Source: Acorus gramineus (lineage: Eukaryota > Streptophyta > Magnoliopsida > Acorales > Acoraceae). Taken from it: 64,000 bases of DNA. Location: positions 868,001-932,000 of the forward strand of contig JAUJYN010000021.1 in the NCBI GenBank assembly GCA_030737835.1, in the 5' to 3' direction. Shown one piece after another: positions 37,370-47,692 of the stretch. Positions within the stretch are counted from its first letter, which is position 1, and the number at the start of each line of letters is the position of its first letter. The translations under genes and the position numbers were made by a program. Under the pieces are notes generated by a model. The model made no database searches. It was not told the DNA's origin and saw nothing but the letters and a program-made list of their open reading frames with translations.

Positions 37370-38220
37370 CCCGAGCACCCCAACTCATTCCCGAAGCCCC
37401 CGGGCAGCCGCACGCACGGCCACCCGCCCCGGGCGCACAGCTGCGCGTCAGTCCGCACGCCCAGTCGCACGGCCTAGCCCAGCCCGCACGCCCGGACGCA
37501 CTGCCGCACGCACGCGAACACTCGCGCGCGCCCGCGCGCAATGCGCGTCCAGCCCAGCGCACCCCAGCACGCACAGCGCGCACGCCCTAGAACACGCACG
37601 CACTGGTCCCCAGCTCTGCGCCCAGTCGCATGCCCAGGCGCCCTGCCCCGCACCCAGGCGCAGTGCCCAGGTGCCCTGCCCGCTCGCGCGCACGCTCTCG
37701 CGCACACCAGTGCACACCCCCGCTCGCGCCGGCACCCGCGCGCACCTGCGCGACCACCCGCGCGCACCCGCTCACGACTGCGCGCCCGACAGCGCCCGCC
37801 AGCGCCCAGCAACCGCGGCTAGCGCCCAGCGCCCAGCTCCACTCGAGCGCACGCCCGCGCGCATGCCCGCGCACACCCCCGCTCGTGCCAGCACCCGCTT
37901 GCACCTGCGCGACCACCCGTGCGCACCCGCGCACGCGCACGCACCCGCGTGCGACTGCGCGCCCGACTGCGCCTGCCAGCGCCCACCGCCCAGCGCCCAG
38001 CTCCACCCGAGCGCACGCCCGTGCGCACGTCCACCCGCGCGCGCACGCGCGCCCTGCCATCTGCTCCGCCTGTTGCACTGCCTGCTACGCTGCCTGCCTG
38101 CCAGCCTACCCGGGACAGCCTGCCATTCCGCCCGAGCGACTCTACCACCCCGCTCCGGCCACCAATGGCCTCCAACAGCCACCAACCACCACCCACAGCC
38201 ACCAGCACCAAAAACACCAC
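37370..38220 (-). repeat. CpG-dense tract of the left LTR of G
   Basis: Two partly repeated halves with CCCAGCTCCAC. Frames on both strands are rejected as coding. Confidence 0.75.
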
Positions 38221-38590
38221 CTAAACAAGATCTAAACAAGAAAAAAGAAGGAAAGAAGGCTTACCCTTGGAGAGGAAAGGAAGGGAAGGGAACCGGGAGC
38301 TCTTCGGGCACCGAAATACCTCCACAAGGACCACCACCACCTAGATCTCCTCCTAGCCAAAGAAGGGCTGAAATCTGAGAAGAAAAGAGGGTGTGAGGAG
38401 GGGCTAAACACACCGGAATTCGAATTCGAAACCATCGGTGGATAGATCGGGAGCTCACCTTACCTTTCTCTTCTTTGGGTTTTGAGTTCCGAGCACTCCA
38501 ACTAGCTCTAACGGAAGAAAAGAGAGAGGGGAGAGAGAAAATCATTTTGGGGAAGAAGATGAATAGTGGGGGGAGATATTTTATCTCACT

Positions 38591-38599
38591 TATATATAA
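38591..38599 (-). promoter_or_regulatory. TATA box of the left LTR of G
   Basis: Sense TTATATATA, about 426 bases from the LTR start. The right LTR has the same box at 42924-42934. Confidence 0.55.
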
Positions 38600-39025
38600 T
38601 CCTCTCACTTAGATTAGCCTAACTAGGTTTAATTAGGGCTAAGAAAGGATTAGTGAGGGTTTAAGTGAGTTTTGACTTGGGTCAACTCAACCACAAATAA
38701 AAACAAAAGGGGTTGACCAAGTCTATGGGCCCACTTTGACCAAGTCCACTCTCCCAATGACTTCTCGCTCGGTCAAAACCCGGATACGCTCCGGAACTAC
38801 AAAATTCTGAAACGTTACCGAAATTCGATGAAATTTTCGTGAGCGGCTTGGAATGGCACCAGGACACATAATATGCAGTTACATTTTCAATCGGAGCCCT
38901 CAATCTCAAGGTGATAGCTAAAAGCCTAAAATTTTAGCGGTTCCGATCGAAAAACGAAAAAACCCGAAAAACTGCCAGAATGTCCCAACGGTTACCAGAA
39001 GGTTAAAAGTGACACATATATAACA

Positions 39026-39038
39026 TTCTTCCCCCCTT
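39026..39038 (-). other. Polypurine tract of element G
   Basis: Sense AAGGGGGGAAGAA, next to the 3' LTR. Confidence 0.85.
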
Positions 39039-39039
39039 A

Positions 39040-39700
39040 GGAAATTTTGTCCTCAAAATAATACAAAAACATCTAGGAAGGGAAGAGATGCGGATACGCG
39101 TCACGCAAGGCATCCTCGAGCTCTCAAGGGGCCTCGGCACCAGAACGGTGCTGCCATCGCACCTTGACCAACTGGACGGTCTTGGTGCGGAGCCCTTTCT
39201 CACGGCGGTCCATGATCTCAATCGGCTGCTCCACGAATGACAAGCCCGGCTCGAAGACGAGCGGCTCGAACGGGATGACGTGAGCAGGATCATGGACGCA
39301 ACACACACCCAACCGCGATGCCTTAGAGCAACCTGCGAACCCACCCCTCCCAGACGGAAGGGTAAGAACTGGCGCTGAGGTGAGCCTTCGCTTAAACTCC
39401 AGGAAGCTCTCCTCGCAAGACGGGGACCATTCGAACCGGACATCCTTCCAAGCGAGGCGGTTAGGAGGGACAGCTATCTTTGAGAAACCCCTCGACAATC
39501 CTCCCGCAATAACCCGCCAAGCCCAGGAAGCTCCGAATCTCTGTGGGGTTCGACGGTCGACGCCAATTTGACACGGCGAGCGACTTGACCGGGTCCACAG
39601 ATATGCCCTTGCCGGAAATCACGTGGCCCAAAAACCCATCCGCTCCAACCAAATCTCGCACTAGTCCACCACCCGCTGATGCTTCCAGGGTATTCCTTGA
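39040..39700 (-). pseudogene. Reverse transcriptase/RNase H end fused to integrase tail (element G)
   Basis: From about 39700 on the - strand: [19 protein letters not shown] and [18 protein letters not shown] (reverse transcriptase thumb). After a frameshift near 39480 come KDVRFEWSPSCEESF and TLPSGRGGFAGCSKASRLG (RNase H start), directly joined to VHDPAHVIPFEPLVFEPG and the QLVKVRWQHRSG integrase tail in one frame (39498-39124). The joint lies in a GTCC shared by both parental sites as seen in K. No catalytic residues of polymerase or integrase remain. Confidence 0.85.
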
Positions 39701-39713
39701 CTGGGAAAAGAAA

Positions 39714-39813
39714 CCTCGGGAGGGCACCTTGAGGTCCCGATATAGGATACCCCGACAACCAAACAAGGAACACGAAGTACCCTAGCCCGGGTCTCAACGC
39801 TGACCTCACACGG
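39714..39813 (-). repeat. 100-base module, internal copy of G
   Basis: CCTCGGGAGG to CCTCACACGG. It lies between the polymerase remnant and the LTR-derived block. Confidence 0.75.
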
Positions 39814-39859
39814 CCCCTTAAACCAGAAAAGGAACACTTAGAAGAAGACATCACCCTTA

Positions 39860-40465
39860 AAGAACACCACCAACCGCACTGGATCATCTACATCTAGATA
39901 ATCGCCCATCGATGTCCTTCAACATCCATCACAAGACCGGATCCAACCTCTAGGGGAAACGGTCAAACAACGAATGGGTCACGAGGCGACGCGTCTTCGT
40001 CTAATCCACATTCTCACTCCTGAAAGGAGACATTTTGGGACTTTGGGAGAGACTTAGACTGCTCTTCACCCCTGGTCCACCGGTAGCCTCTCCTCCACAC
40101 CGTAGGCCGCTTGGTCCGCTCCCACAATTCAGCACAGTCCGAACCCAAATCAGGAGGTGCCTACTGATGGGAGCCCTCTGTCATGAAGGCCTCTCTAACG
40201 CTGAGGAGTCCCTACGCGGATCCAACGAAGGGGAGAACGATTCCATGCCCGCAACATCATTCATTAATCTTCTTCTGGGTAGCCTCTACCTGGCATACTC
40301 CCACGATCAGTACCCCTCCGACTGCATCGGCGGCACCTACGGATGGGAGCCCTCTGCCAGGACGGCTACAACCTTGCCTCCTCAACTCGAACAACCCCTC
40401 TCAATACTCGCTCCTCGAGATACCACACACATACATAACAGCAACCAACACACATATATTTATAG
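39860..40465 (-). repeat. LTR-derived block inside element G
   Basis: About 600 bases of B/I-type LTR sequence in sense orientation, inserted between the end of gag and the module. In K the corresponding sequence passes directly from gag to the module flank (57853-57938), giving the empty site. Confidence 0.75.
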
Positions 40466-40469
40466 GGAG

Positions 40470-41795
40470 CTAGGGAAACAAAACATTACCTCGAACCATG
40501 ACACCCGGAACCTGTGCCTCCTCGGCCGAAAGAGCTGCAACTCTGCCCTGAACAAATTGCGGCTGAGGAGCAGGGGCACGCCTCACCGGCTGCACTGGCT
40601 GCTGGCACTGAGGCTGCACGCGGGGTCGGCCAGCATCTGGGCAATTATACGAGATATGCCCGATGCGCTGACAATGGTAGCAGCGCCGCGTCTCTGGCCG
40701 CCAGGACTGGATTGGCACTGCCGCAATGGGTGATGGATCCCACTCTGGCACCACATCAGCTGGAGGAGAGGCAGCCGCTAACTGATCAAAGCGGGGCCTC
40801 CTCCTCTTGCGCTGTCCCTGGTCCTGGCTCCTTGGAGGACTCTGATCTGCAGAAGGGGGCGGAACTCTCACGAGGATCCCGAGGTCTCGCTCGACTGTCT
40901 TCGCCCGAGACACCAAGTCTGAGAACCTCGAGAAAGTCTGGGAGGAGACATGCACCCGAATGGCGCTGCAGAGACCAAGCTCGAAACGGCGGCACCTCGT
41001 CTCTTCGTCCATCACCAAGGCTGGAGCGAATCTGGATAGCCTCGTGAAGCGCGTGGAGTAATCGGCGACAGACATAGAGCCCTGCGTCAACCGCTCAAAC
41101 TCCTGCATCACGATCTGCCGCGCCGAGAACGGGAAGTACTCCTCCAGGAAATACCTCCAGAATCCTGCCCAAGAAAGATGCTCCAATCCCTCGGAGATGT
41201 CCACCACTCGGGTAGCCCACCAGTCGGCAGCACTACCCTTCAGCATGAAGGTGGCAAGGGAGACTCGCTGGCGATCCGTGCAATGCATAGTCGAGAAGAT
41301 CATATCCACCTCCATCAACCATCGCTCTGGAGCAAGAGGATCCGCCAACTGGCCGTAGAACTCGAGAGGGTGGAGCTTCAGAAAGGCTGCGAGGCCACTC
41401 TGCTGCACCCGCGCTGCAGCCTCTAGCTCCACATCCCTCTCCAGGGGACCCTGGACTCTCACCGCTGGAATCTCCACGGGAATTGGGGGTACTTCGGGTA
41501 CCACAGGCGGACCCGCCACCAAGGGGACCTGTGGAATTGCATCACGGGCCGCCCTCAGCTCCTGGATCTCCCGCGCCTGCTCTACCAATAATCTGGTCTG
41601 GGCCTCCAGTGCCTTGGTCTGAGTCTCCACTAAATCCGCTATCCGAGCGAACGCACGTTTCCATGCGGGAGGCTCCTGCGCCGATCCTGGCCTCACAGCC
41701 GTGGACTCTCCAGTAGCATCCTCGCCTCTAGCAGGTCCGGAAACCTCCAAAGGTCGAGAGGGACCATGTCCGCGCCGTCCTCCACGAGGAGGCAT
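40470..41795 (-). CDS. gag: Gag polyprotein of element G, 441 residues, open
   Basis: Structural protein of a Ty3/Gypsy element, forming the cytoplasmic virus-like particle and packaging element RNA. The start at 41795 (MPPRGGRRGHGPSRP) is chosen because it aligns with gag in C and K; an in-frame Met 15 codons upstream is not in frame in those copies. Order: basic N-terminus, coiled-coil near residues 65-85 (ALEAQTRLLVEQAREI), retrotransposon gag domain from about 140 to 290 (WLMEVDMIFSTM, GSAADWWATRVV, MSVADYSTRFTRLSRF, a DEETRCRRFELGL stretch), then basic linker and zinc knuckle CYHCQRIGHISYNC (CX2CX4HX4C). It ends at RGNVLFP, just where protease should start, so the DSGA active site is absent. 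It is the only uninterrupted long coding frame in the window that I accept. Whether it is expressed is unknown. Confidence 0.85.
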   Translation of the reverse strand: MPPRGGRRGHGPSRPLEVSGPARGEDATGESTAVRPGSAQEPPAWKRAFARIADLVETQTKALEAQTRLLVEQAREIQELRAARDAIPQVPLVAGPPVVPEVPPIPVEIPAVRVQGPLERDVELEAAARVQQSGLAAFLKLHPLEFYGQLADPLAPERWLMEVDMIFSTMHCTDRQRVSLATFMLKGSAADWWATRVVDISEGLEHLSWAGFWRYFLEEYFPFSARQIVMQEFERLTQGSMSVADYSTRFTRLSRFAPALVMDEETRCRRFELGLCSAIRVHVSSQTFSRFSDLVSRAKTVERDLGILVRVPPPSADQSPPRSQDQGQRKRRRPRFDQLAAASPPADVVPEWDPSPIAAVPIQSWRPETRRCYHCQRIGHISYNCPDAGRPRVQPQCQQPVQPVRRAPAPQPQFVQGRVAALSAEEAQVPGVMVRGNVLFP

Positions 41796-41897
41796 ATCAG
41801 CAACCCTAAGAAAACCAGACACTAGGATCAGAATACTCATATAAAAATCCTAGGACTCATCTCTACGAAAAGAAGACCATTGGCTCTGACAGGACCA

Positions 41898-41910
41898 GGC
41901 TCTGATACTA
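41898..41910 (-). other. Primer binding site of element G
   Basis: Sense TAGTATCAGAGCC, one mismatch from the TGGTATCAGAGCC seen in A, C and K. Confidence 0.8.
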
Positions 41911-41916
41911 ACTTTT

Positions 41917-43359
41917 TGTCACGCCCTAGGGCCGGCCGACCCCGGGACACGGCAAGTGTATATATGATAGAGTGGCTCGGACGCACTACCGCATGCACGC
42001 ACACGCTCGCGCGCGCCCCCTAGCACCGCGCGTCCAGCCCAGCGCGCCCCAGCACGCGCACGCACTGGTCCCCAGCTCCGCGCCCAGGCGCATGCCCAAG
42101 CGCCCAGCCCCGCACCCAAGCGCAGTTCCCAGGTGACCTGCCCGCCCGCGCGCACCTTCGCGCGCACGCCCGCGTGCACCTGCGCGCACTCCCGCGCACA
42201 CCCCCGCTCGCGCCAGCACCCGCGTGAACCTACGCAACCACCCGCGCACACCCGCGCACCCGCGCGCACGCACCCGCGCGCAACTGCGCGCCCGACTGCA
42301 CCCGCCAGCGCCCACCGCCCAGCGCCCAGCTCCACCCGAGCGCACGCCCGCGCGCACGCCAGCGCGCACGCGCGTGCACGCCCTGCCATCTGCTCCACCT
42401 GCTGCACTGCCTGCTGCGCTGCCTGCCTGCCAGCTTACCCGGGACAGCCTACCAGCTCTCCCGAGCCACTCTACCACCCCTCTCCGGCCACCAATGGCCT
42501 CCAACAGCCACCAACCACCACCCACAGCCACCAGCACCCAAAACACCACCTAAACAAGCATCTAAACAAGAAAAAAGAAGGGAAAGAAGGCTTACCCTTG
42601 GAGAGGAAAGGAAGGGAATGGGAACCGGGAGCTCTTCGGGCACCGAAATACCTCCACAAGGACCACCACCACCTAGATCTCCTCCTAGCCAAAGAAGGGC
42701 TGAAATCTGAGGAGAAAAGAGGGTGTGAGGAGGGGCTAAACACACCGGAATTCGAATCCGAAACCACCGGTGGATAGATCGGGAGCTCACCTTACCTTTC
42801 TCTTCTTTGGGTTTTAAGTTCCAAGCACTCCAACTAGCTCTAATGGAGGAAAAAGAGAGAGGGGAGAGAGAAAATCATTTTGGGGAAGAAGATGAATAGT
42901 GGGGGGAGATATTTTTATCTCACTTATATATAATCCACTCACTTAGATTAGCCTAACTAGGTTTAATTAGGGCTAAGAAAGGATTAGTGAGGGTTTAAGT
43001 GAGTTTTGACTTGGGTCAACTCAACCACAAATAAAAACAAAAGGGGTTGACAAAGTCCATGGGCCCACTTTGACCAAGTCCACTCTCCCAATGACTTCTC
43101 GCTCGGTCAAAACCTGGATACGCCCCGGAACTGCAAAATTCTGAAACGTTACCGGAATTCGACGAAATTTTCGTGAGCGGCTTGGAATGGCACCAGGGCA
43201 CATAATATGCAGTTACATTTTCAATCGGAGCCCTCAATCTCAGGGTGATAGCTAAAAGCCTGAAATTTTAGCGGTTCCGATCGAAAAACAAAAAAACCCG
43301 AAAAACTGCTAGAATGTCCCAACGGTTACCAGAAGCTTAAAAGTGACACATATATAACA
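41917..43359 (-). repeat. 5' LTR of element G with an internal deletion
   Basis: Only 1,443 bases. The first 50 bases match 32210 onwards, then at about 41969 the sequence jumps into the CpG tract at a point equivalent to about 37494, with roughly eight unmatched bases at the join. About 1.7 kb is lost, including the module, the 88-base repeats and the 36-base exon-like block. The TATA box is kept (42924-42934). Confidence 0.88.
41970..42540 (-). repeat. CpG-dense tract of the right LTR of G
   Basis: Truncated at its left edge by the LTR deletion. Confidence 0.7.
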
Positions 43360-43893
43360 TAACAGGTGGAGCTTTAGAAAGGCAGCGAGGCCACTCTGCT
43401 GCACTCGCGCTGCAGCCTCTAGCTCCACCTCCCTCTCCTGGGAATCCTGAACTCTCACCGCCGGATCCACCACAAGGATTGGGGGTATGTCGGGTACCAC
43501 AGGCGGGTCTGCCACCAAGGGGACCTGTGGAACTGCATCACGGGCTGCCCTCAGCTCCTGAATCTCTCGCGCCTGCTATACCAACACTCTGGTCTGGGCC
43601 TCCAGTGCCCTTGTCTGAGTCTCCACCAAATCCGCTATCCGAGCGAACGCACGTTCCCATGCGGGAGGCTCCTGCGCCGATCCTGGCCTCACAGCCGTGG
43701 ACTCTCCAGTAGCATCCTCGCCTCTAGCAGGTCTGGAAACCTCCAAAGGTCGAGAGGGACCACGTCCGCGCCGTCCTCTGCGAGGAGGCATATCAGCAAC
43801 CTAAGAAAACCAGACACTAGGATCAAAATACTCATATAGAAATCCTAGGACTCATCTCTACGAAAAAGAAGACCATTGGCTCTGACAAGACCA

Positions 43894-43906
43894 GGCTCTG
43901 ATACCA
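43894..43906 (-). other. Primer binding site of element C
   Basis: Sense TGGTATCAGAGCC, a few bases inside the 5' LTR boundary at 43912. Confidence 0.9.
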
Positions 43907-45079
43907 ACTTTTGTCACGCCCCAAGGCGGCCGTCCCCGGGACGCGGCAAGTGTATATATGATATCAGCAGTCAATAAAGGAAGTCAATAATATACCCTAA
44001 ACAACATCAACAATTTCAACACAGACAACAAAGGGGCTGACATGATATATACACAAATACCGAAAGCTAAAAGACTGAATCTGTAACTCAAAGACATAGT
44101 ACAGACTCGATACACAATCAAATGTCCTGTGAGAGCCAATATATACAAAGACATCCAAATATAATACAAATGCGTGCCCAAGCACGGAATATAATATATA
44201 CAATCAAAAGGGATGATGATAGCCTCTAAAACTCGCTGGATGTGGCGCTGCTCCGCTACTGATGAAGTCCCTCGGGGAGCTCCTCCTCCAGATCCGACTC
44301 AGATAACACTGGAGAACAATAATTATGCGAGGGGTGAGCCACACGCTCAGTGAACAGCACAACCCATGCATCACAATTTATATTAACCACCAAAATTTAT
44401 TAACCACAATTTTATTCAAGCCTCAAAGTGGCAGGAACTAAACAATCCAGTGGGTCGCTATATCGCCGACCCACTACACCCTCACCCTCACCCCTCAATA
44501 TGGTGACATAGGATATTGGGACTTACCAGGCTGATAATCATCCTTACACAAATCCAGTGGGTTGCTACATCGCCGACCCACCACACCCTCACCCTCACCC
44601 TCAAACTGGTGACAAGGTCTTTTGGGACTTACCAGGCTGATAATCATCCTTACACAAATCCAGTGGGTCGCTACATCGCCGACCCGCCACACCCTCACCC
44701 CTCAATATGGTGACATAGGATCTTGGGACTGACTAGGCTGTTGGTCACCCTTGGTCCACCGATAGTCTCTCCTCCACTCCGTAGGCCGTTTGGCCACTCC
44801 CACATTCAGCACAGTCTGTCCCAAATTAGGAGGTGCCTACTGATGGGAGCCCTCTCACGGGACGGCCTTTCTAACACTGGGGCAGTCTCTACACGGATGC
44901 AACGAAGGGAACAGAACAGCCTATCCATACGCATATGATCCACTCAGATCCACCGACAACACATCTCAACAACTCTAATGTCATGAATTCTTCAGAATTC
45001 CTCCAGGGCACATAACCAAGATGCGGGGAAGCATATATTATAATAATAACGAGGGTTATAATATTATTGGGAAAAGAAA

Positions 45080-45179
45080 CCTTGGGAGGGCAGCATGAGG
45101 TCCCGATATAGGACATCCCGACAACCAAACAAGGAACACGGAGCACCCTAGCCCGGGTCTCAATGTTGACCTCGCAAGG
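45080..45179 (-). repeat. 100-base module, right LTR of C, with flanking direct repeats
   Basis: CCTTGGGAGG to CCTCGCAAGG. ATAATATTAT stands on each side (45058-45067 and 45189-45198), enclosing 121 bases. LTR K has a single ATATTAT at this place and no module. Confidence 0.7.
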
Positions 45180-45619
45180 CCCCTCCCTATAATATTATCT
45201 AAGGCATGCTAATAATCATATGCTAGCATTTAATTTAATAAATTAAACTAGTAGGACGCATGCATAGGCCGAGGCTTCCTAGCATGAGAACAGGGTGACA
45301 GGATGCATGGCTCTTACACATATCCTAAGGGTGCAAGTCCCTAACATACACGGTCTAGGATTGCATGCATACTACATATTCATCATGCTTGCATGGATTA
45401 TATATTACACAAGTTAATATAGGCTATGGTGCCCCAGGGGAGGACGGTACACGCCCAAGTGCATATAACACCTCCCTACTGGGTTGGATTGTCCCACTCA
45501 CCGATAGTCGGGTCGTCGCGCGACCGTCCGTCAAGATCTGCAAAATAGGGTAATCAATTCGGTGAGTAAAATACACAAATACACCAAAAATACTCTAAAA
45601 ATACACAACACTCGGGCAA

Positions 45620-46230
45620 ACGTACATACGGCCCGTACGCACGATGCCCGAGCATCCCGACTCACTCCCGAACCCCTGGGCAGCCGTACATACTGCCACC
45701 CGCCCCGGGCGCCCAGCCGAGCCACGGCCCGCGCGCCCAGACGCACTGCCGAGCCCAGCCCGCACGCCCGGACACCCTGCCGAGCCCCCTGGTGCATCGC
45801 GCGCTCACTGCGCCCTAGCGCAGCAACCCGCACGCACACCCGCACGCCTAGCGCCCCACCGCACGCGCACAGCACGCCCTGCGCCTCTACACAGCGCTCC
45901 GCGCGCACGCCTCCGCACGGCCTCCTGCGCGCAGCACCAGCACACGGCTCCGCACGCGCAGCACGCCCTACGCCTCTGCGCAGCGCTCCGCGCGCACGCC
46001 TTCGCACGGCGCCCAGCACGCAGCACCCGCACACTCCAACTCCACCTGCACGCACGCCCGTGCTGCCCTGCCAGCATGCCCGACAGCGCCCTGCCCTGCG
46101 CCTGCCTGCACTACCCTGCCTGCCTGCCAGCCAACCCGGGACAGCCCCACCACCACTCCGACGGCCACCAATGGCCTCCAACGGTCACCAACTGCCACCA
46201 ACGGCCACCCACCGCCACCCATACTCAAAA
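45620..46230 (-). repeat. CpG-dense tract of the right LTR of C
   Basis: Counterpart of 22050-22620. Frames on both strands are artefacts of composition. Confidence 0.75.
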
Positions 46231-47592
46231 AGACCCCCCTAACAATCATCTAAACAAGAAAGGAAGGAAAGGAAACCTTACCCAAGGAAGGAAAGGAAGG
46301 AAGGGAAGATCGGTTGCTCTTCGCGCACCGAAACACCTCCTCCAAGGCCACCACCACCAAGATCTCCCTCAGCCCTAAAAACAGCTGAAATCAGAGGAGA
46401 AAAGAGGCATGAGAAGGGGTCACGCATGTGGGAACTCAAATCCGAGACCACCGAAAGGTAGATCGGGAGCTCACCTATCCTTTCTCTTCTTAAGGTTTTT
46501 GATTTCAACACCTCTAGCTAGGTCAAAAATGAGGTTTAGAGAGTGGAGGAGAGAGAGATTTGGTGGAGAAGATGATGAATAGTGGGGGGGAGATATTTTT
46601 AGCTCACTTATAAGTCAACCCCCACTTAGATTAGGCTAATCTAGGTTAATTAGGGTTTAAGCTAGGATTAGGGAGGCTTAAGTGTGGTTTGACCCTAGTC
46701 AACCCAACCACACTAAAATCCAAACACTTTTGACCAAGTCATGGGGCCCACTTTGACCAAGTCAAGTCTCCCAATGACTTTTCGCTCGGTCAAAACCCGG
46801 ATACGCTTCGGAACTGTGAAATTCTGAAACGTTATCGGAATTCGATGAAACTTTCGTGAGTGGCTTAGAATGGCACCAGGACACATAATATGCAATTAGA
46901 TTTTCAATCGGAGTCCTCAAACACAGGACGATAGCTAACAGTCCAAAATTTTAGCGGTTCCGATCGAAAAACGAAAAAAACCAAAAAACTGCCAGAATGC
47001 CCCAATGGTTACCAAAAGGTTAAAAGTGACACATATATAACACCGTATGTACGTTTGTCCGAGTGTTGGGTATTTTTAGCGTATTTTTGTATGTATTGTG
47101 TATTTTACTCACCGAGTTGATTACCCTGTCTTGCAGATCTTGACGGATGGTCACGCGACGACCCGGGTATTGGTGAGTGGGACAATCCAACCCAATAGGG
47201 AGACGCTATATGCACTTGGGAGTATACCGTCCTCCCTTGGGGCACCATAGTTTAATATTAACTTGTATAATATGTAATCTATGCAGCATGATTAGTATGT
47301 AGTATGCATGCCACCCTAGACCTTGTATGTTAGGGACTTGCACCCTTAGGATATGTGTAAGAGCCATGCATCCTGACACCATGCTTCATGCTAGGAAAGC
47401 CTCGACCTATGCATGTGTCCTATTAGTTTAATTTATTAAATTAAATGCGAACTTATGGTATTTTTGCATGCCTTAGTAAGTATTATAACCTGGTGATTAT
47501 TATATATGTTCCTCGCATCTTAGTTATGCGCCCTGGAGGAATTCTGAAGAATTCATGACATTAGTAGAGTCTCCCTTCTCTGGATTAAGGGG

Positions 47593-47692
47593 CCTTGCGA
47601 AGTCAGCGTTGAGACCCGGGCTAGGGTACTCCGTGTTCCTTGTTTGGTTGTCAGGATATCCTATATCGGGACCTCATGGTGCCCTCCCAAGG
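47593..47692 (+). repeat. 100-base module, LTR H copy with internal-type flanks
   Basis: CCTTGCGAAG to CCTCCCAAGG. Left flank CCTTCTCTGGATTAAGG and right flank CCAGTTAAGGAA match the internal region of K (57920-58070), not the usual LTR site. L2 (494-593) shares this arrangement. Confidence 0.75.

Larger units (their letters stand above)
32210..39025 (-). repeat. 3' LTR of element G, split by solo LTR F
   Basis: Pieces 32210-33076 and 36567-39025, with CCTAC duplicated around F. The start TGTCACGCCCCAGGGCCGGCC is shared with the right LTR at 41917. It holds three diverged 88-base units (32745-32970), a CpG tract (37370-38220) and a TATA box at 38591-38599. Confidence 0.9.
32210..43359 (-). 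mobile_element. Element G: Ty3/Gypsy element with an open gag, target duplication TAACA
   Basis: Left LTR 32210-39025 (opened by F, about 3.3 kb without it), inside 39026-41916, right LTR 41917-43359 (1.4 kb because of an internal deletion). TAACA, the last five bases of LTR E, is at 32205-32209 and again at 43360-43364. On the - strand: primer binding site, intact gag, LTR-derived block, module (39714-39813), polymerase remnant, integrase tail, polypurine tract (39026-39038). Confidence 0.93.
24895..43791 (-). pseudogene. gag: gag of element C, broken into three pieces by D and E/G/F
   Basis: The 5' piece (43791-43370) starts MPPRRGRRGRGPSRPLEV and has a TAG at 43576-43578 inside the coiled-coil region. 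The middle piece (29144-28912) has IFSTMLCTDRQRVSLATFML and SADWWATRSVDIPEG. The 3' piece (25582 to about 24895) continues with KYFPFSMSQIVMREFEQL, a QGSMSVADYSLRFTRLSRF stretch and the zinc knuckle CYHCQRIGHISYNC, then a TAG at 24954. Solo LTR D sits at the GTACT duplication between the middle and 3' pieces, and E/G/F at GGTGG between the 5' and middle pieces. Apart from the two stops the frame is well kept. Confidence 0.88.
20307..47042 (-). mobile_element. Element C: Ty3/Gypsy element with target duplication CCGTA, opened by D and E/G/F
   Basis: LTRs at 20307-23422 (3,116 bases) and 43912-47042 (3,131 bases). CCGTA occurs at 20302-20306 and 47043-47047. The inside is split: 23423-25582, 28912-29144 and 43370-43911, together about 2.9 kb. 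On the - strand it runs primer binding site (43894-43906), gag in three pieces, LTR-derived block, 100-base module (24113-24212), polymerase remnant, integrase tail, polypurine tract (23423-23435). The architecture is the same as in A and G. Confidence 0.92.
43912..47042 (-). repeat. 5' LTR of element C
   Basis: 3,131 bases, parallel to 20307-23422: three 88-base units (44445-44740), module (45080-45179) framed by ATAATATTAT at 45058-45067 and 45189-45198, CpG tract (45620-46230), exon-like block (about 46300-46390), TATA-like ACTTATAAGT near 46610. Confidence 0.9.

Noticed and set aside
29145-43364. 29145-43364 as one element with two LTRs
   Set aside because: There are three LTR copies, and the extra TAACA and the GGTGG pair show E is a solo LTR with G in its terminus.
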